Of a stretch of DNA of 64,000 nucleotides, positions 10,783-22,924 are shown one piece after another; position 1 is the first letter of the stretch, and every line of letters begins with the position of its first letter. The notes below the pieces were generated by a model, which was not told the DNA's origin, ran no database searches, and saw nothing but the letters and a program-made list of their open reading frames with translations. This stretch comes from Blepharisma stoltei (taxonomy: Eukaryota > Ciliophora > Heterotrichea > Heterotrichida > Blepharismidae): the NCBI GenBank assembly GCA_914767885.1, contig CAJZBQ010000046.1, positions 682,001 to 746,000 of the forward strand, read 5' to 3'. The position numbers and the translations under genes were made by a program.

Positions 10783-11899
10783 ATGGACTTATCTTCAGAA
10801 GCATTTATAACAGAAGAAAATATTTTGTCTTTAAACAAGCATGCCCTAGATAATTTAAATAATCCACACATAGCGTTATCAGATCTCCAAAGTGCAGAAA
10901 GAATTTTATTTGAAAGTGCCCCAGAGAAATTTAAAAATCGATTAATGCTGATGGCTTTGACATTTAATAATCTCGCATGCTACTACAAAAGAATGAATCA
11001 GCCAAACGTAGCGTTATTATATTTGAATCAAGTAGCCAAGCTGGAATATCAGACTTTATCTAATCCTTTTGATATTGCGTCCACGCAGCTTAACTTATGT
11101 GCAATAAATTCTCAATTAGGAAAGCATGCATCTGCACTTGAAAATGCAAAACGTGCATTGAGTCTATTTAATCAAATTGATGAAAATGAGCTGAATAGTA
11201 GCCAAATTACAAAGATTGTAGCTGCGTATTATAACGCTGGGATTGAGTTTGAGTTTATGTATAGCACCTGCATTTTAATAGATTATTATTGGTAATTCAT
11301 TTAATTGTTAAAATAAATTTGTACTCGCCAATTTTCGAGATTAAAAAAATAAATGAAAAATATCCGTTTATGGGTTTAAGATACAAATCAGACTAGACTT
11401 TATAAACCAAGTGCCTTAAACTTATTTTCGGCATGCTGCTTAGCCATAGTGATCTATTATAGTGTATAAGCTATATGATATTAACCAAGCTTATGAGTAT
11501 ATGGAAAAAGGCTATGAGTTAGCCAAAAAACATTTGGATTTAAGACACCCTTTAGTGAGAAATATATATAAAAGCTTGAATGAGCTCAAAGAAAGAAGAG
11601 ATAGATTTAAATTATTGGTAATTGAAAGAAGGAATGTAAGAAAAATCCAAAGAATGGAGTCAAAAAGTATAAGCCCAGCAATGAGTATTAGGTACGAGGA
11701 AACATCAAAAAGTTCAACTTCAAAAATGAATTTCGCTTCGTTTGGGCAGTCAATGGTGACACCAAAGTATAACCCACTAAAGCTCCCTATTTCAATGACT
11801 ATGAGGCATGATAGGCTGATGAAAAGAGATATTTCTGCTGGATTAAAAATTTATCTTATGGAAAAAGATCCTAAAAGCAAGCCACTGCCAAATCAATAG
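10783..11899 (+). CDS. tetratricopeptide-repeat protein
   Basis: N-terminal helices with TPR signatures (LTFNNLACYYKRMNQPNVAL, AINSQLGKHASALENAKRAL, AYEYMEKGYELAKKHLD). A 205-bp TA-bounded IES (11260-11464) cuts a TPR; removal gives ATG TAT AAG CTA TAT GAT in frame. The C-terminal third is basic and Ser/Thr-rich and unassigned. TPR domains mediate protein-protein contacts; no specific partner can be named. Start chosen at the first ATG after an AT-rich leader. Confidence 0.75.
11260..11464. other. TA-bounded IES of 205 bp
   Basis: TA at 11260-11261 and 11465-11466. Contains multiple stops in all frames; excision restores a TPR helix. No match seen to the MITE families in the window. Confidence 0.75.
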
Positions 11900-12439
11900 C
11901 TTTGTATAAAAAATTTTGATTAAAAATGATTTATTTAAAAAAAATGAAGCTAGCTTTATTTAATGGCAAAGAACGTAGAGTTTCAATTATATTTACCCTC
12001 CCTTATTAAAAATTCAACTGATTCCCTCTTCTTTATTCGACGATTCAACTAGCTGAAAGATTCCAAAAATTGGAAAAAAAATATTTTTATGTTTATGTTA
12101 AGGTAGCTCTTGCAAGTTCTAGCTTCTAAGACCTTATAAATACAGTTTCAGGTTCTGAACAATAACAAACAATTTATATAGAAATATTTTATTGATATAT
12201 TAAATTATTTTATAACAATTGCTTCAAGTTTTCATGAAAAATTCAAGCCTAAAAAAATATTACTCTTAACTATTTGCTTTAATAAAATTCAAAAGTAAGA
12301 GTTAATGTTTAACAAATAATTATCGGTGTAACAACGATTCTTCTTGCCCTTTTATTTCTCAACTTTCATAAAATAATTTTAGGGATTTTAAAATTGGGTT
12401 TTCATTCATCCATGATTATTTGTACTTACCAAACTAAGA
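11900..12439. other. AT-rich intergenic region
   Basis: AT-rich spacer between two plus-strand genes. I see no gene, repeat or structured element in it. Confidence 0.5.
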
Positions 12440-14372
12440 ATGTCCAAAAAATCATCAACAATGCAGGATCCCTCACCTCTAGCAAGACATTCATTAAGCC
12501 AAAAATCTACACCAACCAAGATAAGAAATTCACAGCTTTCATCTTCATTTTTAGTCAAACCTCTTCCCAAGCCTGAAAACAAAAAGCTTCATCCCAATAA
12601 AATCAGGACTTTAATACAATCAAAAACTACAAAGCACCTCAAAATGAAAAGTGAAAAGGTCTCTCCTTCTCAATCTCCCAGCAAAAGCAAATACACATCA
12701 GAAGCATGTTTTCCGCTGAGTGCAAATATATCACCGAATGCTTCGTTTAGAAACCTTTCTTTGCATTTAAAACAAACAAGTTTTTGTGATATGGGATTAT
12801 CTGAGTCAAGGACTATAGGGCTGAATGAAACTTCAAAAAAATCCAAAAACTCGTCGTTTCAATCTTTTTCAAATGGAATGCTAACTTCCCTCTGCTTTAA
12901 GAGAATTGGTAAATGCCTATTTATTGGAAAATTAAGCCATCAGACACCAAAAAAATGCTATTTTATGAAATTAAAAAACCCCTTTTTGTGTGGGCAAAAA
13001 AAATATTGCTCGAAGAGGGGAGTAAGTGAAGACTCCCCAAGAATGCAGGAAGCTCATAAGCTGGAAATATATTTAAATGAACAATTATCATTAAATGTGG
13101 ATAAAAGCAATGAAAAAACGAGAATTAGCATTTACGGAGATGTATTCCAGCTTATTATAGACAGAGATAAGTACTTTGGTAGGCTTATGACTAGGATTAA
13201 AAGAGCATATGAGGATTTATTAAATAGCTCCTCAAGTAATGACATTTTTCGATTATCTAATGAAAATAAAACAATTAGGCAAACACTTTCAAAGGAAATT
13301 GAAGAAAAAAAAGAAATAGTTTTTAAATTAAAAAAAGAAGCGCGTAAAAATGAAAAACTATCTAAATATATAGAGGAACTAAAGATAGATATAAAAGACT
13401 ATCAAGAGAGAGCTGAAAACTCCAAAAGAATTTTTGAAAATCAATTAAATCCCGATCAACGGTCCTGGCAACTGCTCATTGAAGATAGAAATAAATACTG
13501 TGACGAGTTAAAAGCTGCTAAAAAAAACGGTTCCTTCAAACGGCGCCTATTTCATAACGACTATTTTTGACCTATGTTCATTGGGCATATTTTTTTGACC
13601 TATTTTTTATTTTGACCTAATATTTTTTGCCTCTTTTTTCACCTGTTTTTGTTATTATCTATTTGTTTTTACTTTTTTTGACCCTTCTTTTTTTGGCTTA
13701 TTTTGGTTGACCTATTTTTTTGGCCTAAATTTTTTAATAAAAAAAACTTATATACTATACCTTCTGTCAAAACAATAGACTAAAATTGATTGAAAATTAT
13801 ATTGAAATAATTAATATGGAATTATTTCAAAAGCAAATGAACAAAAAAAAGGCCAAAAGTAATTAAGGAAAAAAATAGGTCAAAAATAATAATTGTGATG
13901 AAATAGTCGTCATGTGAAGGCACTTAAAAAAACAATTCATAGCTATAGATCCAGAGAAAAAAGTATGAAAAAGCTGCTATGTGCTATCAAAAAAAGAGGA
14001 GTCCCAGTTGAGGATATATATGAAACTGATGTCCAGTTAAAGAAAAGCTTAACTAAGCAAATAACGGAAGAAACTAATTTGGAGACAACTGTATCAAGGA
14101 AATCGAGAAATAACTCGCTTGGACCATCAATTCCGAAATTAAAATTAAATAAGCAAGATAGTCAAGGGTCATTGGAGTTAAATAGTGATGAAGACATCCC
14201 AACAAATGAGCAGACTTTGTCAGATGGAAAATCATCTGGAAAATCTGACAAAGTGCCAAAAATACCGATTCCTCCAACTTCAGAGCAGGGGTTTCATCAA
14301 GAGTTTGTAAGTAGAGTCGATGAGTTTTCGGAGTCGTGGAGAATAGCTTTGCAAAAAGAAAAAAAGTTTTAA
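12440..14372 (+). CDS. coiled-coil protein, interrupted by an inverted-repeat element
   Basis: N-terminal 200 residues are Ser/Lys-rich and low-complexity. From about 13030 to 14000 it is a charged coiled coil (SNENKTIRQTLSKEIEEKK, LKIDIKDYQERAENSKRIFE, then TIHSYRSREKSMKKLLCAIK). The C-terminal region is Ser-rich and ends with a short helix (FSESWRIALQKEKKF). An element at 13529-13924 splits the coil; TA-to-TA excision in the TSD restores AAKKTIHSYRS. Probably a structural protein, perhaps of the cytoskeleton (inference); no family recognised. Confidence 0.7.
13529..13924. mobile_element. Mutator-like inverted-repeat element with GACCTATTTTT interior
   Basis: Ends GGTTCCTTCAAACGGCG and (inverted) GTGCCTTCACATGACG, continuing as about 45 bp of similar arms with CGACTATTTTTGACCTAT. 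Flanked by TAAAAAAAAC / TAAAAAAAC. Interior is full of GACCTATTTTTT-like runs; a fragment of similar interior lies at about 21655-21775. No ORF. Confidence 0.7.
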
Positions 14373-14459
14373 TTTTGTTTTTTGATAATAATTTCGTAAT
14401 ATCTATTTAAATATAATTTCCATGCTTAACAACAGAATCTTTAGCTCTTGAAACTTGAT

Positions 14460-15225
14460 CGAATTAGTCGCTACAGTTGAGAATCCTGGAAGTAGAAAGC
14501 ATGGATAACGTACAGTAGCATCTTTTAGGACCGTCACTGTGCATCAGATATATGAAATTGTTATAGGCTATGATGGCTATGATGCAATAATTCACTCAGA
14601 TAGACAGGAGTTCAATAAAGAGGGCTCACGAGCTGAATAAATGGTAACTGATGCTCTTATTAAGGCAGCCAAAAACCGGCTGAAGAAAATCCAATTACTA
14701 TTATGCACTTCAGCATTTTAGTAAGCAGCTATATATACCACAGAAGTTTTCGATGAGGATCATAATGACACTTCTCCATGCTGATAAATTTTAGCAGATC
14801 GGGAAATAATTAATAGGAAAAAAATTATCAATGCGAGCACTGCAAATCTTCATGGAGTTATTAAAAAATAAGACGCTCTTAATGGAATAGCTCAGAAGAT
14901 CAATCAAAATAAAAATAAGATTTTGGTTGCCAATTAAGGCAATTCTTATAATTCTTTTATACATCACCAAGATTTATCTGAAATGTATAGAATAGTTTTT
15001 GATAAAAAACCGAATAGGCTATTTTTTGGATGGAGCTTTTGAGGATATGATTGAGAAATAAATTGCTGCTGAAGATAATCCTTGAGAGCATATTTCTGGG
15101 CAATATGGATATTATTTCTCGCCCATCCATATAATTTGCAATTTACCCTAAAAGATTTATTGAGCTATATGACTTTTTCCACACCCATAAATTTTTGGAT
15201 TGGACAAGCTTTCTTTTAATTTAAG
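14460..15225 (+). pseudogene. decayed NmrA/atypical-SDR copy
   Basis: Recognisable family landmarks in several frames: GYDAIIHSDRQEFNKEG, IKAAKN, DEDHNDTS, IINASTANLHGV, then a C-terminus resembling YDFFHTHKFLDWTSFLL. TAA and TAG codons and frame changes occur throughout, and the N-terminal Rossmann motif is lost. It is the leftmost and oldest-looking member of the array. Multiple independent lesions make rescue by IES excision unlikely. Confidence 0.8.
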
Positions 15226-15500
15226 AAATTTCTATTTCATTTACTGATATCTCTTTTAGTTACTGATTTCTACATAAACTGCATTTGATAAATAAAATAA
15301 GTCGACTTTTAACTATTTTGCGAGTTTAATTTAATTTTAGCTAATTATATTTTAGCTATTTTATTATTGCAAAGGAAGATCAAATGTATGCAGCGTATTA
15401 ATTTAAAATATAAAATTAATTAGCTGCTAAAATAAAATTATAAATGACGTTTGATGCTATTTTTTAACATTTTTGATATGTGTCGAATTAATTATTAAAA

Positions 15501-16391
15501 ATGAAAATCTTTTTAACTGGAGCTACTGGGTCTATTGGAAGTTCAGTTTTGAATAATTTACTCTCTCATGGCCATGAGATAACTTGCACAGTTAGAAGTG
15601 AAGAGAAAGGGCAAGCAATAGCTAGCAAAAGTGACAAAGCTCACTACGTTCTCTTTGATATCGATGCAGATAATGCTCATCAGCTTGGAGAAGTTGCTGC
15701 AGGTTATGATGCAATCATACATTGTTTACGTCAGAAGTCTTCTGAAGCTGAAGATATAACAATTGATGCCTTAATACTTGCAGCCAGAAAAACAGCTGAA
15801 ACTAAGCCGATTACTCTTGTTTTTACTTCAGATTTCGGATTAAATGGCAATACCACTGAAATGATTGATGAAGACCATGATGATACTTCTCATAGTTTTC
15901 CATTTTCAGTTGAAAGACGTTTAAGAGAGCGAAAAATAATAAACGCAAGCACTGAAAATCTCCATGGAGTTGCTATTAGGGTCTGCTGGACCTATGGGAA
16001 GAGTTCTGTAGATAAATGGATTAGAGCTTGCAAATCAGAAAATAAGATTTTGGCTATAGGCCAAAGCAATCCTTATATACCTTTTATCCACATTGAGGAT
16101 TTAGCTAATATGTATAGAGTTCTTATAGAGGAAAGAGCTTATGGATTGTTTTTTGCTGTAGAGCCAGAGTCCCTAACTTTAGGGGATATGATTGCAAAAG
16201 TGGCAGCAGCTGGAAATATTCAAGAAGTGGAAAGAGTAGACAGTCTAGAGAAGCATATTTCAGGACCATATGGATTCTTTTTATTTGGTCACACAATAAA
16301 CCAACATTTTTATCCAAAGAGATTTATTGAGCTTTATGACTTTCACTTTGCTCATAAAATTTCTGACTGGATAAGCTCATTTATTTTCTAA
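15501..16391 (+). CDS. NmrA-like atypical SDR, array copy A
   Basis: 296 residues. N-terminal Rossmann fold with TGATGSIGSSVL (NAD(P)-binding GxxGxxG variant), then an acidic residue in LFDIDAD, GYDAIIHC, and a conserved DEDHDDTSHSFPF loop. The usual SDR catalytic Tyr-xxx-Lys is not seen; the equivalent region reads ERRLRERKIINAS. That places it with NmrA-like or other atypical SDRs, which may sense NAD(P) or act as divergent reductases. Substrate unknown. Member of a tandem family; start ATG is preceded by AT-rich sequence ending in AAAA. Confidence 0.85.
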   Translation: MKIFLTGATGSIGSSVLNNLLSHGHEITCTVRSEEKGQAIASKSDKAHYVLFDIDADNAHQLGEVAAGYDAIIHCLRQKSSEAEDITIDALILAARKTAETKPITLVFTSDFGLNGNTTEMIDEDHDDTSHSFPFSVERRLRERKIINASTENLHGVAIRVCWTYGKSSVDKWIRACKSENKILAIGQSNPYIPFIHIEDLANMYRVLIEERAYGLFFAVEPESLTLGDMIAKVAAAGNIQEVERVDSLEKHISGPYGFFLFGHTINQHFYPKRFIELYDFHFAHKISDWISSFIF

Positions 16392-16740
16392 TAATTCATA
16401 TTATTAATGGATTTGATTTCAGTTTTTTCATTTTTTCTCTTGCTCCAATTTGTGTTTTAATGAGCATTTGTCTTTAAAATTAGTAAATTAGTTCTTATTC
16501 CCATTCTAATAATTTATATATGTTATAATAAAGATGTACCGAAGCAGGCGAGGCTTTTTAGTATCAGTTCTTGATCTTGAACTCATATAAATTATTAAAT
16601 CTACTTTTTCTTATGAAAGGCTGTATCAAACTCTAGATGGCCTGCAATTTAAAAACCGAAATATAATTAGGTTGCTAAAATAAAATTATCACCTTGCTTA
16701 TTTTCAATGTTTCTGACACTTGTTGAATTATTATATAAAA
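16392..16740. repeat. upstream block shared by array copies B and C
   Basis: About 16505-16740 is repeated almost unchanged at about 17830-18073, including ACCGAAGCAGGCGAGGC and ATCAGTTCTTGATCTTGAAC. It precedes copies B and C by the same distance, so the duplication unit is gene plus promoter (about 1.33 kb). The block may contain the promoter, but no specific element can be named. Confidence 0.75.
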
Positions 16741-17631
16741 ATGAGAGTCTTTTTAACTGGAGCCACTGGGTGTGTAGGAAGCTCAGTTTTGAATAATTTA
16801 CTCTCTCACGGTCATGAGATAACTTGCACAGTTAGAAGTGAAGAAAAAGGGCAAGCAATAGCTAGTAAAAGTGACAGAGCTCACTATGTTCTCTTTGATA
16901 TCGATGTAAACAATGCTCATCAGCTTGGAGAAGTTGCTGCGGGTTATGATGCAATCATACATTGTGTGTACCAGAGGTCTTCTGAGGCCGAGGATATAAC
17001 AATTGATGCGTTGATACGGGCAGCCAAAAAAACAGCTGAAACTAAGCCGATTACTCTTGTTTATACTTCAGATTTCGGGCTAAATGGTAATACCACTGGA
17101 ATTATTGATGAAGACCACGATGATACTTCTCATAGCTTTCCATTTTCAGTCGCAAGAGCTCTAAGAGAAAGAAAAGTTATAAACGCGAGCACTGAAAACC
17201 TCCATGGAGTTGCTCTTAGAGTTAGCTGGGTCTACGGGAATAGCTCGGTAGATAAGTGGATTAGAGCTTGCAAATCAGAAAATAAAATTTTGGTTGCCAG
17301 TCAAAGCAATCCTCAAATGCCTTTTATTCATCATGAAGATTTAGCTAATATGTATAGAATTCTTATAGAAAAAAGGGCTTATGGATTGTTTTTTGCTGTA
17401 GAGCCAGAATCCCTTACACTGCACGATATGATTGCTAAAGTATCAGCTGTTGGAAATATTCAAGAAGTAGAAAAAGTAGATAACCTAAGGGCGCATATTT
17501 CAGGACCATATGGGTTCTTTTTATTAGGTCACACAATAGACCAACAGTTTTATCCAAAGAGATTTATTGAGCTTTACGACTTTCACTTTGCTCATAAAAT
17601 TTCTGACTGGATAAGCTCTTTTAATTTCTAA
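16741..17631 (+). CDS. NmrA-like atypical SDR, array copy B
   Basis: Same fold and length as copy A (TGATGCVGSSVL at the nucleotide-binding loop). Very close in sequence to copy C throughout, including its upstream region, which indicates a recent tandem duplication. The start is taken at MRVFLTGATG; an in-frame ATG further upstream (16720) is not conserved in the other copies. The catalytic Tyr-xxx-Lys is again absent (ARALRERKVINAS). Confidence 0.87.
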   Translation: MRVFLTGATGCVGSSVLNNLLSHGHEITCTVRSEEKGQAIASKSDRAHYVLFDIDVNNAHQLGEVAAGYDAIIHCVYQRSSEAEDITIDALIRAAKKTAETKPITLVYTSDFGLNGNTTGIIDEDHDDTSHSFPFSVARALRERKVINASTENLHGVALRVSWVYGNSSVDKWIRACKSENKILVASQSNPQMPFIHHEDLANMYRILIEKRAYGLFFAVEPESLTLHDMIAKVSAVGNIQEVEKVDNLRAHISGPYGFFLLGHTIDQQFYPKRFIELYDFHFAHKISDWISSFNF

Positions 17632-18073
17632 TTATTCATAATTATTAAAAAGTTTGCTTTAAAGCTTTTATCAGCTTTATATTACTCATCTCTTAGGAAA
17701 ATTAATCTCCATTACAAATAAAAAAGTTCGAATTCCGAGATAAATTACACTCTTTAATTTTTATATGTAAAAAATTGTAAATCATTTAGATACAAAATAA
17801 TAATAAAGTATATTTATTTAGTTACTTATGTAATAATAATTTATATATATTATAATAAAGATGCACCGAAGCAGGCGAGGCTCTTTAGTATCAGTTCTTG
17901 ATCTTGAACTCATATAAATTATTAAATCTACTTTTTCTTATGAAAGGCTGGATCAAACTCTAGATGACCTGCAATTTAAAAACCGAAAATTAATTAGGTT
18001 GCTAAAATAAAATTATCACGATGTTTGCTTATTTTCAATGTTTCTGACATTAGTTTAATTATTATATAAAAAA
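17632..18073. repeat. second copy of the shared upstream block
   Basis: Intergenic; the right half (17830-18073) duplicates the 16505-16740 block with few differences. The left half is AT-rich without features. Confidence 0.7.
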
Positions 18074-18964
18074 ATGAGAGTCTTTTTAACTGGAGCTACT
18101 GGGTCTATAGGAAGCTCAGTTTTGAATAATTTACTCTCTCACGGTCATGAGATAACTTGCACAGTTAGAAGTGAAGAAAAAGGGCAAGCAATAGCTAGCA
18201 AAAGTGACAAAGCTCATTATGTTCTCTTTGATATCGATGTAAACAATGCTCATCAGCTTGGAGAAGTTGCTGCGGGTCATGATGCGATTATACATTGTGT
18301 GCACCAGAGGTCTTCTGAGGCTGAGGATATAACAATTGATGCGTTGATACGGGCAGCCAGAAAAACAGCTGAAACTAAGCCGATCACTCTTGTTTATACT
18401 TCGGATTTTGGATTAAATGGTAACACCACTGGAATTATTGATGAAGATCATGATGATACTTCTCATAGCTTTCCATTTTCAGTCGCAAGAGGTCTAAGAG
18501 AAAGAAAAGTCATAAATGCAAGCACTGAAAACCTCCATGGAGTTGCTCTTAGAGTTAGCTGGGTCTATGGGAAGAGCTCTGTAGATAAGTGGATCAGAGC
18601 TTGCAAGTCAGAAAATAAAATTTTGATTGCCGGTCAAAGCAATCCTCAAATGCCTTTTATTCATCATGAAGATTTAGCTAATATGTATAGAATTCTTATA
18701 GAAAAAAGGGCTTATGGATTGTTTTTTGCTGTAGAGCCAGAGTCCCTTACACTGCAGGATATGATTGCAAAAGTAGCAGCTGTTGGAAATATTCAAGAAG
18801 TAGAAAGAATAGATAACCTAAGGGCGCATATTTCAGGACCATATGGGTTCTTTTTATTTGGTCACACAATAGACCAACAGTTTTATCCAAAAAGATTTAT
18901 TGAACTTTACGACTTTCACTTTGCTCATAAAATTTCTGACTGGATAAGCTCGTTTAATTTCTAA
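18074..18964 (+). CDS. NmrA-like atypical SDR, array copy C
   Basis: 296 residues, nearly identical to copy B. Rossmann loop TGATGSIGSSVL, IIHCVHQRSSEAED, DEDHDDTSHSFPFSV, and the shared C-terminus HFAHKISDWISSFNF. No introns, inserts or frame breaks. Role as for copy A: a NAD(P)-binding domain without the canonical catalytic Tyr. Confidence 0.87.
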   Translation: MRVFLTGATGSIGSSVLNNLLSHGHEITCTVRSEEKGQAIASKSDKAHYVLFDIDVNNAHQLGEVAAGHDAIIHCVHQRSSEAEDITIDALIRAARKTAETKPITLVYTSDFGLNGNTTGIIDEDHDDTSHSFPFSVARGLRERKVINASTENLHGVALRVSWVYGKSSVDKWIRACKSENKILIAGQSNPQMPFIHHEDLANMYRILIEKRAYGLFFAVEPESLTLQDMIAKVAAVGNIQEVERIDNLRAHISGPYGFFLFGHTIDQQFYPKRFIELYDFHFAHKISDWISSFNF

Positions 18965-20268
18965 TTATTCATAATTATTAAAAAACTTGCTTTAAAGCTT
19001 TTATCAGCTTTATATTATCATCTCTTACTTAGAACCATATTATAAGTAATTTTCTTAAAATTATATAAAAAATTCTTCCTTTATCTCTGGAAAATTTTCA
19101 AATTCCGATGCAAATTTCCTCTTTAATTTTTATATGTAAATAGCTTTGATATGCAATCTTATTTCACCAAGATTGATATATTAACCTATAATTTTTATAT
19201 TTTAAATGAAATGCATAAAGTTAACGCTTTAAATTAATAAATTTAATAAATTAATTTTTAGAACTGGTTGATTCCAGAGAGAAGTCTCTCAAGGCAATAG
19301 TGGCTTCCATTGAGAAAGTATCTAACCTATCAAAGTTCCATTGTTAAAGCTTTTGATCCAAGCTACATATAACAGCAATCTGGAACCCAGAAGGACTAGT
19401 GAAGTAGAAATACAAAACTTTCCCAAATTAATCTATTTAATCTATTAAAAGTAAAGTAATTCAAAATATTTTAGTTTCGAATTGATAATTGATAATCTAA
19501 CTTGAACAATTTTTATGTCAGACTCTAATTATCTTAATATATTTTTTTATTTCTTAACTTATCCCTCATCTTTACTGTTACAAACTTCATAGACTTATGA
19601 CAAACAAAGGATTTTTGAAAGATAAGCTAAATTTGATGATTTGCTTCTTAATCTTTCTTTGCTGCTTGTAAACTGATTTCTTTATTTGAAATTGCGGGCT
19701 TTCCTAGTTTATCTAATAAATTGCCTGCATTTATTTAAAATTAGGCGAAATTCCTCTTGGTAAGAGAGTAAAATCATTAAGCAATATTAGTGCCAAATTA
19801 AATTTTTAAATTGCGCTTAGTTATCTTATTTCCTAATTTTTGAATTTAATGCTGCTGCATTTATTTTATCAATAAACCCTAAAAATTCTTTTAGTTTTTT
19901 TCTGGGAAATGATTTTTTCTTTTCAAAACATTTTATAATAAAACTCATATCGCGATCTTTCTTAAGTTCTTTCGGGAGATTAATCTCTACTTTTTCATCA
20001 TCCTTGAATTTTGGAGAAAAAATATGGTGCAGCTATTAATTCCACGTTATGTTTTGCAAAGAAAAAGAAAAAAATTACGACTCCATAATCTATCAAATAT
20101 AGAATATGACTTTAATTTTCGCTTATTTTACCAATAAAAAATTTTATGTCGATCTAAAAGCTGCTTTATATTTCTTTATTGATTATATCAAAAGAAGTCG
20201 CTTAGCCAAGTTTAGACATTTTAACATTCAAATTTTTAGCACCATTATCCAACGATTATAATAATAAA
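18965..20268. other. intergenic block with old repeat remnants
   Basis: About 19060-19270 resembles the AT-rich interior of the TTTAAATTGG MITE family. About 19264-20268 is a divergent duplicate of 22550-24211, so it was copied along with the downstream gene. It contains a minus-strand coding-like remnant (LLLYVAWIK) shared with the second block; no intact gene. Confidence 0.55.
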
Positions 20269-21172
20269 ATGAGAGTTTTTTTAACCGGAGCAACTGGGTC
20301 AATTGGAAGTTCAGTTCTTGAAAGTTTACTTTCTCATGGCCATGACGTCACTTGCACTGTAAGAAACGAAGAAAAGGGGCAAGTAATAGCAAGTAAAGGC
20401 GATAGAGCACATTATATTATATTTGATATTAATGGTAATACTGCTCATCAACTCGCCGAACTTGCAGTAGGCTATGATGCAATTATTGACTGTATTCAGC
20501 AACCGTTCACGAAAGAGGGCGCTATAGCAGAAGACATTACCGTTGACGCTTTGATACAAGCAGCTAAAAAGACATCAGAAACTAAGCCTGTCACCTTTGT
20601 ATACACTGCAGGAATTGGAGTTATAGGAAATACAACGAGTGTCATAAATGAAGACCATGATGATACTTCCAATAGTTGGGAATTTTCAAAGCCAAGAATC
20701 TTAAGAGAAAAAAAAGTTATTAATGCGAGCACGGAAAATCTTCATGGTGTTTCCCTTAGAGTAAGCTGGGTTTATGGGAAAAGCTCTGTAGACCACTGGA
20801 TTCGAGCTTGTAAATCCCAAAATAAGATTGTTGTTGCTAGTCAAAAATAACCCTTGTATTCCTTTCATCCACCATGAAGATTTAGCTAATATGTATCGAA
20901 TTCTTATAGAGCAAAGAGCTTATGGGATGTTTTTTGCTGTGGAGCCAGAATCTGCGTCTCTTCAAATTTTGATTGAAAGAGTAGCAGCAGTTGGAAACAT
21001 TCATGAGATAGAAAGAGTTAACAATGCATATGCTCACATTTCAGGACCATATGGGATTTTTTTACTCAGCGGTATGTTGAATCAGCAAGTGTACCCTAAA
21101 AGATTTATTGAGCTTTATGGTTTCCGCCATGCTCATAATATCCTTGACTGGGTAAGCTCATTTACTTTTTAA
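20269..21172 (+). pseudogene. NmrA-like atypical SDR, array copy D, one-base frameshift
   Basis: Encodes the whole family domain (TGATGSIGSSVLESLLSHGH to HNILDWVSSFTF), but an extra A in the A-run near 20841-20847 shifts the frame and creates a stop at residue 194. The downstream frame (PFIHHEDLANMYRILIEQRA) is fully conserved. Closest relative is copy E. Could be a recent pseudogene or an assembly error in a homopolymer. Unlike A-C it carries the longer IQQPFTKEG loop. Confidence 0.75.
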
Positions 21173-22392
21173 TCATTAATGATAATAAGTTATTGATTAA
21201 TATTTGTTTAATTTTGATGTTTTTTATCTGAGCTTATGACTTATAAATATTTTAGGATTAAAAAAATTTTTAAAATTAATATATCATAATATATTTTTCA
21301 TAGCTCCATGCCAAACGACATGCATTTTTGATAATGTGCATTTCCTCGAAGCACATTTGGTCAAAAATTGTTAAATTGTGTTGACATTTGATCGATATTT
21401 ATTTTTTTTTCTCAAATGCATCACTATCAAAATGTTTTAAACCAATTTTCGGCAAAATTTACTTCGCTGAAATACACACTATTAAAAGTGCACGATCATT
21501 GAACCTGCACCCATCTTTCATTTATTATAATGCTTAAGGGATAATTAATCTGTAATTGAAGTAATCTATATTTATTATCTAAATGCAACAATTATAGCAT
21601 ATAATACAATTTTCTACACTTATATTATATCTGGCTCCTTCACACGAAGCCTAATTAATAACGCCTATTTTTTTAGCCTATTTTTTTTAACCTATTTTTT
21701 TTCTGATTTTTTGGACCTCTTTTTTTGCCTATTTTTTTGGCACATTTTTCCGGCATTATCTAAAATTTTTTATCTTTCATGGCTCGCTTATTAACCATTT
21801 TATGAATTTTTTTTTATATTTTAAAAAAATTTTGACTTATGTATTTGATCATTTTTAAAAATCGCTCTTCACACTAGCAAAGTTAACATTTTGAGTCCTT
21901 TCGTGATCAATAATAAAGATGACTTTTAATCAATAAATTCGGTGCAGGAATAACTTATTTTTGTCAAGGTTATGCATATAGGATAGGAGGAAAAGCAAGA
22001 CAGTGGAAGGACATATGGAAGTGGATTAAATGCTTAATCTCTTCTTCCTTGAGAGACCTATATTTTTTTAATAAATTTTATAAATTAATTTTTCATGAAA
22101 TTAAAATTTTATATAGTTTTTCACCATGAACAAATTAAAAACTTAAACAGATACTTGCTCTAATTAAAGTGAAAGTAATACAGATTTGGTTTTTAATTTT
22201 AACTTGCAATAATAAATGCAAGATGCTAATTATTCAACTAATTGGTTCTCGAGTTATTAAAACCAAATAAAAGTTACGAGCAATCCGTTCTCTCTGTCGT
22301 GGTGTCCTTATGAATATTTAGGCATCGCGTTTTGGATCAAGGTATTGATTGCATATGATCAGTAGCTTCAAATAAGAGACTTGAGACTTTTT

Positions 22393-22740
22393 TTAGATGA
22401 GGCTGGGTCTTAACTCTTCTATGATAATTGAATCAGTACCCATCCAGTTGCGTTCGATATGGAGTAGATAAGCATACTTGCTCAAGCTGATTTGGTGATT
22501 TATCATGAAATAGCGTAAGCAATAAGGGAGAAGGAGAGGCATATTAGACAGCTGGTTGATTCCAGAAAGAATTCGCTCAAGTCGATAGTGGCCTTTATTG
22601 CGAAAGTATCTAACTATCAAAGTTCAATTACTGAAGTCAAAAATGGTCAAGATCTATAATTGGAAATGAAGGTGTTCAGCCCTCTCCTATGGACCCTTTA
22701 GTCTGTTTTACCTGGTCTTTGATCCAAGCTACATATAATA
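22393..22740 (-). pseudogene. unrecognised coding remnant in duplicated spacer
   Basis: Minus-strand pieces in two frames (LLLYVAWIKDQVKQTKGSIG and RYFRNKGHYRLERILSGINQ) with protein-like composition and Trp encoded by TGA. A shorter relative sits at about 19264-19400. It may be an old transposon gene, but no catalytic motif is visible and I cannot assign a family. Confidence 0.3.
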
Positions 22741-22924
22741 GCAATCTGATACCCAGAAAGACTAATGAAGTAGGAGCACAAAATTATCTAAATTAATCTA
22801 TTTAATCTAATAAAGCTGAATTAATTCAAAAAATTTAGATTTAAGTTGATAATATATAATCTAACTAGAAAAATTTTATGTGCTACTGTAATTAGCTTCA
22901 TATTTATTTTATTTCTTAACTCAT

